Positions 1 to 7,846 of a DNA stretch of 20,552 bases are shown one piece after another. Source of the stretch: Clostridiales bacterium. Its GTDB lineage: Bacteria > Bacillota > Clostridia > Christensenellales > CAG-138. The stretch lies in contig JAISXK010000051.1 in NCBI GenBank assembly GCA_031270585.1, positions 1 through 20,552 on the forward strand, given 5' to 3'. Each line of letters opens with the position of its first letter. Within the stretch, counting starts at the first letter, position 1. The notes below the pieces were generated by a model. It did no database searches. It was not told the DNA's origin and worked only from the letters and a program-made list of their open reading frames with translations. A program made the translations under genes and the position numbers.

Positions 1-27
1 ATAGCCTGCCATATATTAGGCCGGGGT

Positions 28-1248
28 TTACGCAAGACCGGGGATGGACTCGCCCGCGATACGCGCGGTATCCCGCGCGATTACCATCTCTTCATCCGTG
101 GGGATGACAAACGCCTTTACCCTGCTTGCGGGCGTAGTGATGGTCACTTCCCGCCCGCCGGGGCAGGTTTTGTTGTATGCGCGGTCGAGATTGATGCCCA
201 GGTACTCCATATCCTCCAGCACGGCCTCGCGCACCTCGCGATCGTGCTCGCCAATGCCCGCAGTAAACACCACTGCGTCAACGCCGTTCATCGCGGCGGC
301 ATACGCGCCGATATAGCGCTTGACCTTATAACAAAATATCTCAAACGCGGCGTCGGCCCGGTCGTTGCCTCTGGCCCTCGCTTCGGATAGATCGCGAAAG
401 TCCGACGACACGCCCGACACGCCGTATACGCCGCTTAATTTATTCATATAAGCGTTCACGTCGCCGGTGCTCCACGCGTTCTTGTCCATCAGGTAGGTAA
501 CGATTGCCGGATCGATATCGCCGCAGCGCGTGCCCAAGGGCACGCCCTCAATCGGCGTAAAGCCCATGGTGGTATCCACGCTCTTGCCGCCCTTTACCGC
601 CGTAATGGAAGAACCGTTGCCCAAGTGGCAGGTGATGATTTTGGTCTCTTCCAGCGGTTTATTTAAGAGCTTGGCCGCGCGGCGCGACACATACAGGTGC
701 GACGTGCCATGGAAACCGTAGCGCCGTATCTTCATATCGGTGTAAGCTTCATAGGGCAGACCGTATAAAAAAGCCTTTCTTGGCATGCTCTGATGAAACG
801 CCGTATCAAACACGCCCACCATGGGGGTGTTTGGCATAGTCTCTTTGCAGGCGCGTATGCCCATCAGGTTGGCCGGGTTATGCAAAGGCGCCAGTTCGCA
901 AAGCTCTTCTACCATCTTGAGCATGGCGTCGGTGATAAGCGCGCTATGGGTGAAGCTTTCGCCGCCATGAACAAGCCTGTGCCCCACCGCGTCAATATCG
1001 GCCATATCGCTTATAACGCCGGTACCCGGCGCAACCAGCGCATCCAGCACCATCCTGATAGCGTCGGTGTGGTTTTGCATATCTTTTAAAATTTCCCGCG
1101 TTTCGCCGCCCTTGGGCTTGTACACGAGTTTGGAGTTTGCGATGCCTATGCGCTCGCAAAGCCCTTTGGCGATGACGTCCTCATTTGCGGTATCGACCAA
1201 CTGGTATTTAAGCGAGCTGCTGCCCGCGTTGATAACTAAAACTTTCAT
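28..1248 (-). CDS. ackA: Acetate kinase
   Basis: Cytosolic acetate kinase (406 aa), converting acetyl phosphate plus ADP to acetate plus ATP, the energy-yielding last step of acetate fermentation. The catalytic and substrate residues known from the acetokinase family are visible at their usual places: N7 in VINAGSSSLKY, R91 in HRLVHGG, D148 in DTAFHQ, H180 in YGFHGTSH and R241 in PLGTRCGDID. The adenosine-binding GIGEHDREVRE follows at about 331-341 and the metal-binding TDEE at 384-387. Length is normal. The ATG follows a GGGGATAAAGAT leader and lies 12 bp after the pta stop, so the two are almost certainly cotranscribed as pta-ackA. Identification is secure. Confidence 0.98.
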   Translation of the reverse strand: MKVLVINAGSSSLKYQLVDTANEDVIAKGLCERIGIANSKLVYKPKGGETREILKDMQNHTDAIRMVLDALVAPGTGVISDMADIDAVGHRLVHGGESFTHSALITDAMLKMVEELCELAPLHNPANLMGIRACKETMPNTPMVGVFDTAFHQSMPRKAFLYGLPYEAYTDMKIRRYGFHGTSHLYVSRRAAKLLNKPLEETKIITCHLGNGSSITAVKGGKSVDTTMGFTPIEGVPLGTRCGDIDPAIVTYLMDKNAWSTGDVNAYMNKLSGVYGVSGVSSDFRDLSEARARGNDRADAAFEIFCYKVKRYIGAYAAAMNGVDAVVFTAGIGEHDREVREAVLEDMEYLGINLDRAYNKTCPGGREVTITTPASRVKAFVIPTDEEMVIARDTARIAGESIPGLA

Positions 1249-1260
1249 ATCTTTATCCCC

Positions 1261-2259
1261 TTATATATTCTGCGCTTGCACGGCGGTCATGGCCACGACA
1301 TTGACAATATCCTCTACGCTGCACCCGCGCGATAAATCGTTGATGGGGCGCGCAAAACCCTGGCAAACGGGGCCGATGGCCTCGGCGCCCGCCAGGCGCT
1401 GCACCAATTTATAGCCGATATTGCCCGATTGCAGATCGGGGAAGATTAAAACATTCGCCCTGCCCGCGACAGGGCTGCCGGGCGATTTTAGCCGGCCAAC
1501 CTTTTCCACCAGCGCGGCGTCGGCCTGTAACTCGCCATCCACGTTTAAATCGGGCGCCATCTCTTTTACAAGCGCGGTCGCCCTTACTACTTTATCCGCA
1601 AGCGCGTGCCTGGCGCTGCCTTTGGTAGAGAAGGAAAGCATGGCCACCCGCGGTTCAATGCCGCAAAGCGCCTTGCCCGTGGCGGCGGAAGAAATCGCGA
1701 TCGCCGCCAACTGCTCGGCCGTGGGATCAGGGTTCACGGCGCAATCCGCAAATATCAGTATGCCGTTGTCGCCATAGCTTTTATCCGGTACTTCCATCAC
1801 AAAGCAGGAGGATACCACGCTGATGCCCTTGGCCGTTTTTACAATTTGCAGCCCCGGCCGCAGCGTATCGCCGGTGGTGCTGATGGCGCCGGCCACCATG
1901 CCGTCAGCCTTTCGCTCTTTTACCATCATGGCCGCAAAGAACAATGTATTTTTCATGGTTTCGGCCGCTGTTTCGGGCGTCACGCCCTTATCCTTGCGCA
2001 TTTCATAATACGCTTCGGTATAAGCCCCCAAATGCGGGGATGTCGTAAGATCAAGAATCGTAACGCCCCGCAAATCCACCTTGAGCGACCGCGCTGCGGC
2101 TTGAATTTCGCCCTCATTCCCCAGCAACGTCACATCCGCAACGCCCTCTTTGGCGATGATTGCCGCCGCTTGCACCGTGCGCTCCTCCGGGCCCTCAGGC
2201 AACACAATGCGCATTTTGCCCGCCTTTGCTTTTGCTTTGATGTTATCCATTAACGCCAT
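1261..2259 (-). CDS. pta: Phosphate acetyltransferase
   Basis: Phosphotransacetylase (332 aa), converting acetyl-CoA plus phosphate to acetyl phosphate plus CoA, which feeds the adjacent acetate kinase. The length matches the short single-domain Pta form typical of Firmicutes, without the N-terminal DRTGG-type regulatory region of enterobacterial Pta. Family signatures are visible: LPEGPEERTVQAA near the start, GMVAGAISTTGDTLRPGLQI in the middle, and the C-terminal SGNIGYKLVQRLAGAEAIGP stretch (about 278-297). The ATG at 2259 has GGGAGGA about 9 nt upstream. An in-frame ATG three codons later is a possible alternative start. It is first in a pta-ackA operon with an extended -10 promoter just upstream. 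Confidence 0.97.
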   Translation of the reverse strand: MALMDNIKAKAKAGKMRIVLPEGPEERTVQAAAIIAKEGVADVTLLGNEGEIQAAARSLKVDLRGVTILDLTTSPHLGAYTEAYYEMRKDKGVTPETAAETMKNTLFFAAMMVKERKADGMVAGAISTTGDTLRPGLQIVKTAKGISVVSSCFVMEVPDKSYGDNGILIFADCAVNPDPTAEQLAAIAISSAATGKALCGIEPRVAMLSFSTKGSARHALADKVVRATALVKEMAPDLNVDGELQADAALVEKVGRLKSPGSPVAGRANVLIFPDLQSGNIGYKLVQRLAGAEAIGPVCQGFARPINDLSRGCSVEDIVNVVAMTAVQAQNI

Positions 2260-2297
2260 GCCAAGATTCCTCCCGATTTTTTTGTGAAGCCGTGGAA

Positions 2298-2306
2298 ATT
2301 ATAACA
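2298..2306 (-). promoter_or_regulatory. Extended -10 promoter of pta-ackA
   Basis: On the minus strand this reads TGTTATAAT, a consensus TATAAT box with the extended TGn motif. It lies about 40 bp before the pta ATG. No good -35 is seen at 16-18 bp upstream, which is common for extended -10 promoters. It implies that pta-ackA is transcribed separately from the HD-GYP gene upstream. Confidence 0.6.
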
Positions 2307-2330
2307 TACCATACATGAAAAAGCGCGGCG

Positions 2331-3449
2331 TCAGCCGGTTTTTAACCGCCGCAACACCTCTTCCCGGGGAAGCATGCAGCGTATCGTCAGACTAAAATGC
2401 CGTTTATTGTAAAGGTCGAGCATTTCACCGCTGTCTATATAGCGTACACGCGGGCGCATGGCGTGCGCGTTGCTGATAACTGCAGCGACTCTGCCGTTGG
2501 AAAGCTCAACAAAGCTGCCCACAGGATAAAGCTCCAGCTTCTTCAAAAAGGCTTTTACGATATCATAATCAAAATCGTTGTCTACGCCGGCCATTACGTA
2601 TTCCACCGCTTCATGGGGCTGCATGGGTTTGCGGTAAGTGCGATAGGACGTCAGCGCGTCATAAACATCCGCAACGGATATAATGCGGCTGATCAGGGGG
2701 ATATCCTCGCCCTTGAAGCCGAAGGGGTAGCCCGTGCCGTTGTATTTTTCATGGTGGCAAACCACCCCGCCCCACAGGGCCTCGTCACCAATATTGTATT
2801 TTGTGAGATATTGGTAGCCCTCCGAGGAATGCGTGCGTATCAGCGCGAACTCCTCGTCGGTCAGCCTGCCGGGCTTTTGTATGACGTCAATCGGTATGGA
2901 GGTTTTGCCGATATCATGCAGTATGGCCGTGCGGCCCGTAAGCAGCAACCTGTCGTTGGAGAACCCAAGCGTATTGGCGATAGCAATTGAGATCACCGCC
3001 ACGCTTAAAGAATGGTGGTAGGTATATTCGTCATAGCTCTTGAGATCCTCGATGTGGATAAGCGCCTTTTGATCCTGCGAAAGGCTTGTCACCAGTTGTT
3101 CCACAACGGCGTCAAGATTTTTTACCGCCTTGATAGCTGCGGCGCTGTGCGAGCCGTCCGTATCGTCATGCACGACAGAGAAAAATTCCTCTAAATTGTT
3201 CAGAGCAAGCAGCTTAACCTGGGGGCTTATGATGGGCTTTGGGCGCGGCACGGAAAATGGCAGCGGCGCTTCATCCTCGTCGCCCTCAATAAATATTTCC
3301 TCAATGCCGTTTTCAATCAGCTTTTCTATCATGTGCGGCGTGAGCGTGGCGTCCTTCGTCAACACGGGCACAATCCTGTCGTCCTGAGAATATACGTCCT
3401 TTTCCAGCAGCATCCCTTCTTGAAAATCTCTTGCAACGACACGTCTCAC
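2331..3449 (-). CDS. HD-GYP domain phosphodiesterase (c-di-GMP type)
   Basis: Cytosolic 372-aa protein with an HD-GYP domain, the family that hydrolyses cyclic di-GMP. Residues 1-60 form a small N-terminal region (RDFQEGMLLEKDVYSQD...) like that of other stand-alone clostridial HD-GYP proteins. A linker follows, then the catalytic domain from about 130 to 310. Metal ligands are in place: H145/H146 (YHHSLS), H178-D179 (LHDIGK), H207 (RTHSSEGY), H232/H233 with the full GYP signature HHEKYNGTGYP (232-242), and D261 in SVADVYDALTS. The motif is not degenerate, so activity is likely. No receiver or sensor domain and no membrane segment are seen. It starts at GTG, with AAAGGAG 10 nt upstream. The substrate (c-di-GMP or another cyclic dinucleotide) is inferred from the family. 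Confidence 0.9.
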   Translation of the reverse strand: MRRVVARDFQEGMLLEKDVYSQDDRIVPVLTKDATLTPHMIEKLIENGIEEIFIEGDEDEAPLPFSVPRPKPIISPQVKLLALNNLEEFFSVVHDDTDGSHSAAAIKAVKNLDAVVEQLVTSLSQDQKALIHIEDLKSYDEYTYHHSLSVAVISIAIANTLGFSNDRLLLTGRTAILHDIGKTSIPIDVIQKPGRLTDEEFALIRTHSSEGYQYLTKYNIGDEALWGGVVCHHEKYNGTGYPFGFKGEDIPLISRIISVADVYDALTSYRTYRKPMQPHEAVEYVMAGVDNDFDYDIVKAFLKKLELYPVGSFVELSNGRVAAVISNAHAMRPRVRYIDSGEMLDLYNKRHFSLTIRCMLPREEVLRRLKTG

Positions 3450-3482
3450 AGCTCGTAAACTCCTTTAGTCATACTCAAAAAC

Positions 3483-3494
3483 AATACATGTATT
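3483..3494. promoter_or_regulatory. 12-bp palindrome in the leader of the HD-GYP gene
   Basis: AATACATGTATT is a perfect palindrome. It lies between a TATAAT box (minus strand, 3497-3502) and the HD-GYP ribosome binding site, where a repressor would block transcription. The regulator is unknown. Confidence 0.35.
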
Positions 3495-3496
3495 TT

Positions 3497-3502
3497 ATTA
3501 TA
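3497..3502 (-). promoter_or_regulatory. Candidate -10 box for the HD-GYP gene
   Basis: TATAAT on the minus strand, about 48 bp upstream of the GTG start. There is no convincing -35 hexamer at the right spacing, so the call rests on the -10 consensus and its position. Confidence 0.4.
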
Positions 3503-3583
3503 ACTACTATACCACAGCAGAGGCCGGCAAACCAATACGACTCTTCTCCAATTTTCGCAAAAACATGCAAAAGGCAATTTATC

Positions 3584-3624
3584 AGCCGGGCGGTGAAACA
3601 GGCCGATATTTCAACCGCGCGGCT
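3584..3624 (-). terminator. Large imperfect hairpin after the amidase gene
   Basis: Inverted arms 3584-3598 and 3609-3624 pair over about 15 bp with one mismatch and one bulge, leaving a 10-nt loop. It begins 9 bp after the amidase stop (minus direction). No U-tract follows directly, so it could be a weak terminator or an mRNA 3' stabilising hairpin separating the amidase gene from the HD-GYP gene. Confidence 0.4.
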
Positions 3625-3632
3625 CTTGAAGG

Positions 3633-4124
3633 CTATTGAAGCACGCCCAGCACATGCAATGGGCGCAGCGCGCTGTATCGGTAGGCAGAAAGCGGCTTGT
3701 TGACGGCGTCATATGTATGGGCCGCCACCAGTATATGCGCGGGCGAAGGATTTAACCCCACCGCGACCACCACCGGGCTGTGCTGAAAGACCTCCGCGCC
3801 AAATTTAAGCTGTATCACGTCGCCCGGCATGAGCTCTGACAGACGCGCAAGCCGCATCACAGGGCCGGGGCCGCCCTCTTTACGCGTCATAAAGTTATAA
3901 AAAAACTCCACCCCCGTCCAGCTGGCGGTTCTATCGTTTGCGGAGCGGTAAAACCAACCGTACACGGGGGTAAAATTCATAATACCCGCGCCGGCAAGCA
4001 CGCATTGTGATGCGAAGTTTGTGCAATCCCCCCCAATATCGTTAAAATCAAAGTAGCCGGGGTTTCTTTTCAGCGCCCATTTATACGCGTAGGCCACCGC
4101 CTTCCCCCTGTCGTATGGCGTCAA
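3633..4124 (-). CDS. Amidase-domain protein (Amidase_6-like, putative cysteine amidase)
   Basis: A 163-aa protein that consists almost entirely of a putative amidase domain of the Amidase_6 type (NlpC/P60-like cysteine hydrolase fold). The expected nucleophile is C34 in GGDCTNFASQC. H115 in FQHSPVVV and H136 in AAHTYDAVNKPLSAY match the conserved histidine regions. YKWALKRNPGYFDFNDIGGD is the usual N-terminal signature. Family members often carry signal peptides or extra domains; neither is visible here, so the protein appears cytosolic or is exported by an unknown route. The start is TTG, with GGAGG 8 nt upstream; no better ATG exists. The substrate is unknown, and cell-wall peptide hydrolysis is only inferred from the family. 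Confidence 0.8.
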   Translation of the reverse strand: MTPYDRGKAVAYAYKWALKRNPGYFDFNDIGGDCTNFASQCVLAGAGIMNFTPVYGWFYRSANDRTASWTGVEFFYNFMTRKEGGPGPVMRLARLSELMPGDVIQLKFGAEVFQHSPVVVAVGLNPSPAHILVAAHTYDAVNKPLSAYRYSALRPLHVLGVLQ

Positions 4125-4289
4125 ATGTGCCGCCTCCTCCCTGTCAAATATGCTTCATACTATGCGGCGAAACGGCCATGGTGAATGGAATAACGCATAG
4201 CGGCGCGGCGGGCAGGAAGCGATGATCCCGTGAGCCGCCGCGTAATCGCCATGATGGAAATTGTTATATATATCGGGCGCTTTCCGTAT

Positions 4290-4295
4290 TATAAT
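4290..4295 (+). promoter_or_regulatory. Candidate -10 box for the SH3-domain lipoprotein gene
   Basis: TATAAT about 37 bp upstream of the ATG at 4332. The preceding AT-rich stretch holds no clear -35 hexamer at 17 bp, so this is a partial promoter call. Confidence 0.4.
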
Positions 4296-4331
4296 GGTAC
4301 ATAATAAAACGCATTTTGAAAGGATACCGCT

Positions 4332-4982
4332 ATGCATATCCGGCATACGCTCGCGGCGGCGCGCCGCAGGCCCACCGGGCCTTGCGCGGTTGTTTTACCG
4401 CTTGTACTCGTCATTGTACTTCTGGCCGGGTGCGGCAAGGGCGAACGCCAGGCCGCGCTTTCCCCCTCGCCTGCGGCTGCGGTAACGCCAATGGTGCTAC
4501 CTGTAACCGCGCCCGCTTATACCCCCGCGCCGGCGCCCACACCGCTCAGCTTCCCCAAAACGGGGTATTGCAACGGAGAAGGCGTCAATGTGCGCGCGGC
4601 GCCCGAGCGCACAGCCGAAATTGTGGATATTATGGGCGAAAACGCCGTGCTCAACCTTGTTTCGCTGCAGGATGGCTGGTACCGGATAGACCTTGACGGC
4701 ACGACGGCTTACGTGGCGGAAAACCTCGTTACCATCGGCGACCCGCCCCGCAAGGATAATATGCACTGGGCACGGGTGAGTTCTTCAACGGCCAAGCTCT
4801 ACAAGGGGCCGCAAGGCAAGGATGTTTCCGAAGTGACGTTAAAAAAAGGCGACGTGCTCAAGGTATTGCGCAAAATGGGCGATTACCTGCACGTCGTATA
4901 CAACAAAAACCTGCAACGCTATATCAAAGTGTCGGATGTGGAGTATATCTCGAAAGAGGAATATCTTGCGCAGACGCCGTAG
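4332..4982 (+). CDS. SH3-domain lipoprotein
   Basis: A 216-aa exported protein. Residues 1-33 form a long signal peptide: an arginine-rich n-region (RRRP), a hydrophobic core PLVLVIVL, and a lipobox LAGC with C34 as the predicted lipidated cysteine. A Pro/Ala-rich linker (about 41-75) precedes two SH3-like segments. The first (about 78-125) carries the typical bacterial SH3 motif VNVRAAPERTAEIV, then DGWYRIDLDGTTAYVAENLV. The second (about 137-205) has KLYKGPQGKDVSEVTLKKGDVLKVL. Bacterial SH3 domains commonly bind cell-wall peptides, so a surface role at peptidoglycan is inferred; no catalytic domain is present. The RBS is GAAAGGAT 6 nt before ATG. The gene is transcribed alone and is convergent with glmU. 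Confidence 0.8.
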   Translation: MHIRHTLAAARRRPTGPCAVVLPLVLVIVLLAGCGKGERQAALSPSPAAAVTPMVLPVTAPAYTPAPAPTPLSFPKTGYCNGEGVNVRAAPERTAEIVDIMGENAVLNLVSLQDGWYRIDLDGTTAYVAENLVTIGDPPRKDNMHWARVSSSTAKLYKGPQGKDVSEVTLKKGDVLKVLRKMGDYLHVVYNKNLQRYIKVSDVEYISKEEYLAQTP

Positions 4983-5003
4983 GCGCCCCGTCAGGGCGTT
5001 AAA

Positions 5004-5029
5004 AAAGCGGCGGGCCCGCTTTGTTTAAG
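5004..5029. terminator. Bidirectional terminator between the SH3 lipoprotein and glmU
   Basis: Stem AAAGCGG (5004-5010) pairs with CCGCTTT (5016-5022) around a 5-nt loop. It is followed by TTTGTTTA on the plus strand and by TTTTTT (from the A-run at 5001-5006) on the minus strand. This fits the two convergent genes that end here. Confidence 0.75.
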
Positions 5030-5060
5030 GCTCGCCGCGTGATTGAAAGTTGAAGCCCCT

Positions 5061-6440
5061 TTATACCCCGTCGCCGCGCTTGCGCCTGAGCTTCCCTGTA
5101 TAGCCGATTTTGTTCACCTGCCTGGCGCGGGCAATGGCCAGCGTATCGTCGGGCACGTTTTCGGTTATGACGGAGCCTGCCGCCACAAACACGTCGTCGC
5201 CCAGGGATATGGGCGCGACCAGGCTTGCGTGGCACCCGACAAATGTGTTGTCGCCAATCCTGGTGCGGTGCTTTTTGTGGCCGTCGTAATTGACAAACAC
5301 CGTGCCGCAGCCAAGGTTTACGTTTTTGCCCACGTCGCCGTCGCCTATGTACGACAGATGCGGCAGTTTGCTGCCCTCGCCCACCACGGAATTCTTCACC
5401 TCGATATAATTGCCTACCTTGCAGTTGTTGCCCAATCTTGTGCCGGGCCGCAGGTTTACATAGGGCCCTAAAGTTACATAATCGCCCACCACGGCATCCC
5501 TGGCAACCACGCCCTGCGCCGTTACAAATTTGCCAAAGTGGCTATCCGTCAGCCTGCACGCCGGATAAAGCGTGCAGCCGGGGCCTATTACCGTGTTCCC
5601 CTCCAGCACAACGCCGGGGTAAATCGTGCAATCGTGGCCTATCTTCACCGTATCGTCTATATAGGTGCAGGCCGGGTCTAAAAGCGTTACGCCCTTATAC
5701 ATATGGCGCGTATTGATGCGCCGCCTCAATACCGCCGTGCACGCCGCAAGCTGTACGCGGTCGTTTACGCCCATGGCTTCCTCGGGTGAAACGGCGCAGG
5801 TTTCCACTGTAACGCCCCTTTTGATAAATGCGGTAATAATTTCGGCCATGCTCGTTTCGCCCTGGCCCGACTCTTTGGCCAGTTCATCCAGCACCGGCGC
5901 CAGCAGCGCCGCCTCAAAGCAATAGGCCGATACGCGTACCTCGCGCAGCGGCTGCTGCTCGTTTGTGAGCGCCTCTTCTTCTATTACACCTGTCACATTG
6001 CCTTCATAACGCAGCACGCGCGCGTAGCCTATGGGGTTTTCCATCCGGGCCGTTAAAAAAGCCGCCGCGCTGTTAACGGAAAGCAGCGCCCGCACGGTGG
6101 CCCTTTGCAAAAGCGGCATATCCCCCGCCAGCACCAGCACGCGCCCCTCTTTGTCGCGCAACAGGCGCCTGGCGTCCAACAGGGCCGAACCCGATCCGCG
6201 CATATTGGTTTGTTCCACATAGCGCAGCCGTTCGCCGTAACGCTCCTTCACCTGTTCGTGCATATGCCCCAGCACCGCGATAGGCGGGGCGTCCTCGTTT
6301 GCGCCGGGCGCACCGGCCGCGTCCAGCACCCAGTCCAGCATGGGTCTGCCGCAGATGGGGTGCAGCACCTTTTGGTATTCCGTCTCCATACGGTTGCCGG
6401 CGCCGCCCGCAAGTATAACCGTAGTAACCGTTTTGGGCAT
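5061..6440 (-). CDS. glmU: Bifunctional UDP-GlcNAc pyrophosphorylase / glucosamine-1-phosphate acetyltransferase
   Basis: GlmU (459 aa) makes UDP-N-acetylglucosamine from glucosamine-1-phosphate, acetyl-CoA and UTP, for peptidoglycan and other envelope polymers. The N-terminal half is the nucleotidyltransferase, with LAGGAGNRM (about 9-17), KVLHPICGRPMLDWVL and the LVLAGDMPLL acidic motif. The C-terminal half is a left-handed beta-helix of hexapeptide repeats (about 255-450). It holds the PHLSYIGDGDVG segment with the expected catalytic His and the acetyl-CoA site NYDGHKKHRTRIGD. The frame is open upstream to 6596, but the ATG at 6440 is the start: GGGAGGAAGG lies just before it and the protein then begins with MPKTVTTVILAGG, as in the family. 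The upstream residues (RRKKRQ...) resemble no GlmU. Confidence 0.95.
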   Translation of the reverse strand: MPKTVTTVILAGGAGNRMETEYQKVLHPICGRPMLDWVLDAAGAPGANEDAPPIAVLGHMHEQVKERYGERLRYVEQTNMRGSGSALLDARRLLRDKEGRVLVLAGDMPLLQRATVRALLSVNSAAAFLTARMENPIGYARVLRYEGNVTGVIEEEALTNEQQPLREVRVSAYCFEAALLAPVLDELAKESGQGETSMAEIITAFIKRGVTVETCAVSPEEAMGVNDRVQLAACTAVLRRRINTRHMYKGVTLLDPACTYIDDTVKIGHDCTIYPGVVLEGNTVIGPGCTLYPACRLTDSHFGKFVTAQGVVARDAVVGDYVTLGPYVNLRPGTRLGNNCKVGNYIEVKNSVVGEGSKLPHLSYIGDGDVGKNVNLGCGTVFVNYDGHKKHRTRIGDNTFVGCHASLVAPISLGDDVFVAAGSVITENVPDDTLAIARARQVNKIGYTGKLRRKRGDGV

Positions 6441-6506
6441 AATACCTTCCTCCCCGGCGTTTTGCCGTTTTTTTCGGCGTACTTGCCGCGATATCCTCAT
6501 AAATAA

Positions 6507-6512
6507 AGTATA
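6507..6512 (-). promoter_or_regulatory. Candidate -10 box for glmU
   Basis: TATACT on the minus strand, about 67 bp before the glmU ATG. No strong -35 is seen. The intervening leader contains a small hairpin, GCCG-A7-CGGC, close to the RBS. Both are weak calls. Confidence 0.35.
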
Positions 6513-6636
6513 CAGCGCGCTCGCCAAAAAAGAAACAAAACGAAAAAAGTCGCAACGCCAATATATCCTTTCCTCCGGCCGGCCCGGCATTTCCATATAG
6601 GAAGCCGCATAGAATAAGCGTAGGCGCTTTCACCGG

Positions 6637-6655
6637 CCCGTAATTTTTTTACGGG
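6637..6655. repeat. Perfect 7-bp hairpin between glmU and the Myb-like gene
   Basis: CCCGTAA and TTACGGG flank a T5 loop, and CACC/GGTG can add outer pairs across a GG bulge. It lies in the divergent intergenic region 6441-6774, upstream of both genes, so it is more likely a regulator site or leader structure than a terminator. Nothing else clear is seen in this region apart from weak -10 boxes. Confidence 0.4.
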
Positions 6656-6774
6656 GGTGTTCGCGGCGGACGCCGGCCGGATAGGGGTATGCCGGGTTAA
6701 TGAAAGAAATAGTATAAACTCCGATTATATGGAAATACTTACCGCATCCAAAGTATTGACAGGGGAGAAACAGG

Positions 6775-7695
6775 ATGACAAATCAAAGCAAATATGGACG
6801 GACCTGCACGCACATGGGGTGGAGCCGGGAAGAGGACAGCCTGCTGCTTGACGCCGTGCGCGCCGCGCGCAAGGATGGAGCGCCGCTCAAAGCGGCGTTT
6901 GACCGGACGGCAAAAGAAACCGGCCGCAAACCAAACAGCATACGCAATTATTACTACACACGCGTAAAACAAAGCGGCGAGCCGGACGCCTTATTGCCGC
7001 ACAACCCCGCGTTCGTACCCTTTCAGGATACTGAGATCAGGGCATTGCTGAAAACCGTGCTGGGCGCGCAGGCACGCGGCATGTCGGTGCGGGCCTGCAC
7101 ATTGAATATGGGCGACGGCGATAACCGCGCCATGCTGCGTTACCAGAATAAATACCGATCGCTGCTAAAGAGTAGCCCCCAAACCGTTAAAAGCGTTGTG
7201 GAAGAGATGCGAAAGAGCGGCGAACCCACAATAGACCCCTATGAAAAGGCCGGCGCCGTTTGCCGCGCAAAAAGACCGTCAAAGCTTGCTGCGGGCAATC
7301 TGTTGGAGGCGGTCGCAGACGCGGTCAACCGGTTGGACAGCGTGGAGAGGCTTAATGTTTCCGCGTTTTTTGAAAGCCTGGGCGCGCTCGCCGCCGCCGC
7401 ATCAAAGGGCGCAAAGGCGCAGCAACAGTTGGAGGCCATGGCCGAATATAAGGATATGCTTCTATTGCTTGAAGACAACCAGGAGCAGAAGGCGCAGATC
7501 AGCGCCCAGCATAAGGAGCTTATCGCCCAGCGCGAGCGCTTCAATACGCTGCTGCGTTATTTCAGGCAGTTGATAGACGTAAACCGGGAGTTTTTAGGCA
7601 TGACATCCGTCGCAAAGGTCAGCAGTCTTAGTTCTTATATCCGCGAGCTGTCGCGCAATCTGGAAGATTGCGAGAAATGCGTCACCACCTGCTAA
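6775..7695 (+). CDS. Myb/SANT-like coiled-coil DNA-binding protein (RsfA-like)
   Basis: A 306-aa protein in three parts. Residues 12-65 resemble a Myb/SANT helix-turn-helix: GWSREEDSLLLDAVRAA, then KAAFDRTAKETGRKPNSIRNYYYTRV, with the early Trp and the RxPNSIRNYYY recognition-helix region. Residues 80-140 form a second compact helical segment (FQDTEIRALL...SVRACTLNMGDGDNRAMLRYQNKYRSLL). About 215-280 is rich in Gln/Glu/Leu heptads and looks like a coiled coil. B. subtilis RsfA, a prespore regulator, has a similar Myb-plus-coiled-coil plan, so a transcriptional role is plausible, but the targets are unknown and the sporulation link is inference. RBS GGGGAG sits 7 nt before ATG. The gene is monocistronic and ends at a strong hairpin. 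Confidence 0.6.
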   Translation: MTNQSKYGRTCTHMGWSREEDSLLLDAVRAARKDGAPLKAAFDRTAKETGRKPNSIRNYYYTRVKQSGEPDALLPHNPAFVPFQDTEIRALLKTVLGAQARGMSVRACTLNMGDGDNRAMLRYQNKYRSLLKSSPQTVKSVVEEMRKSGEPTIDPYEKAGAVCRAKRPSKLAAGNLLEAVADAVNRLDSVERLNVSAFFESLGALAAAASKGAKAQQQLEAMAEYKDMLLLLEDNQEQKAQISAQHKELIAQRERFNTLLRYFRQLIDVNREFLGMTSVAKVSSLSSYIRELSRNLEDCEKCVTTC

Positions 7696-7699
7696 GGCG

Positions 7700-7726
7700 C
7701 GCGCCACAGGCGGGGGCTGTGGCGCG
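7700..7726 (+). terminator. Strong hairpin after the Myb-like gene
   Basis: A perfect 10-bp stem, CGCGCCACAG with CTGTGGCGCG, around a 7-nt GC loop, 5 bp after the stop codon. Only TAATTT follows, so termination may be inefficient. No other feature is recognised between here and the metK stop at 7847. Confidence 0.55.
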
Positions 7727-7846
7727 TAATTTGCGCGTAAACGCGCGGAAGTTTCGCCTGTAGCGGTCAACGCGCGGGCGCCGCGTTTCCTCTTGCGTTG
7801 TTATGCGTCGCGGTAAGTTTATAGGGGCAGCCCGGCACAAGGCCGG

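Noticed and set aside
2307..2330. Terminator between the HD-GYP gene and pta
   Set aside because: Only a 4-bp stem (CGGC/GCCG) before TTTTT is visible; too weak to call.
6441..6596. 52-residue N-terminal extension of GlmU
   Set aside because: The family N-terminus begins at ATG 6440, which has a strong RBS; the extension crosses the probable promoter.
6756..6761. TTGACA just before the Myb-like gene as a -35 box
   Set aside because: It lies 13 bp before the ATG and next to the RBS, so no leader would remain for the gene it precedes.
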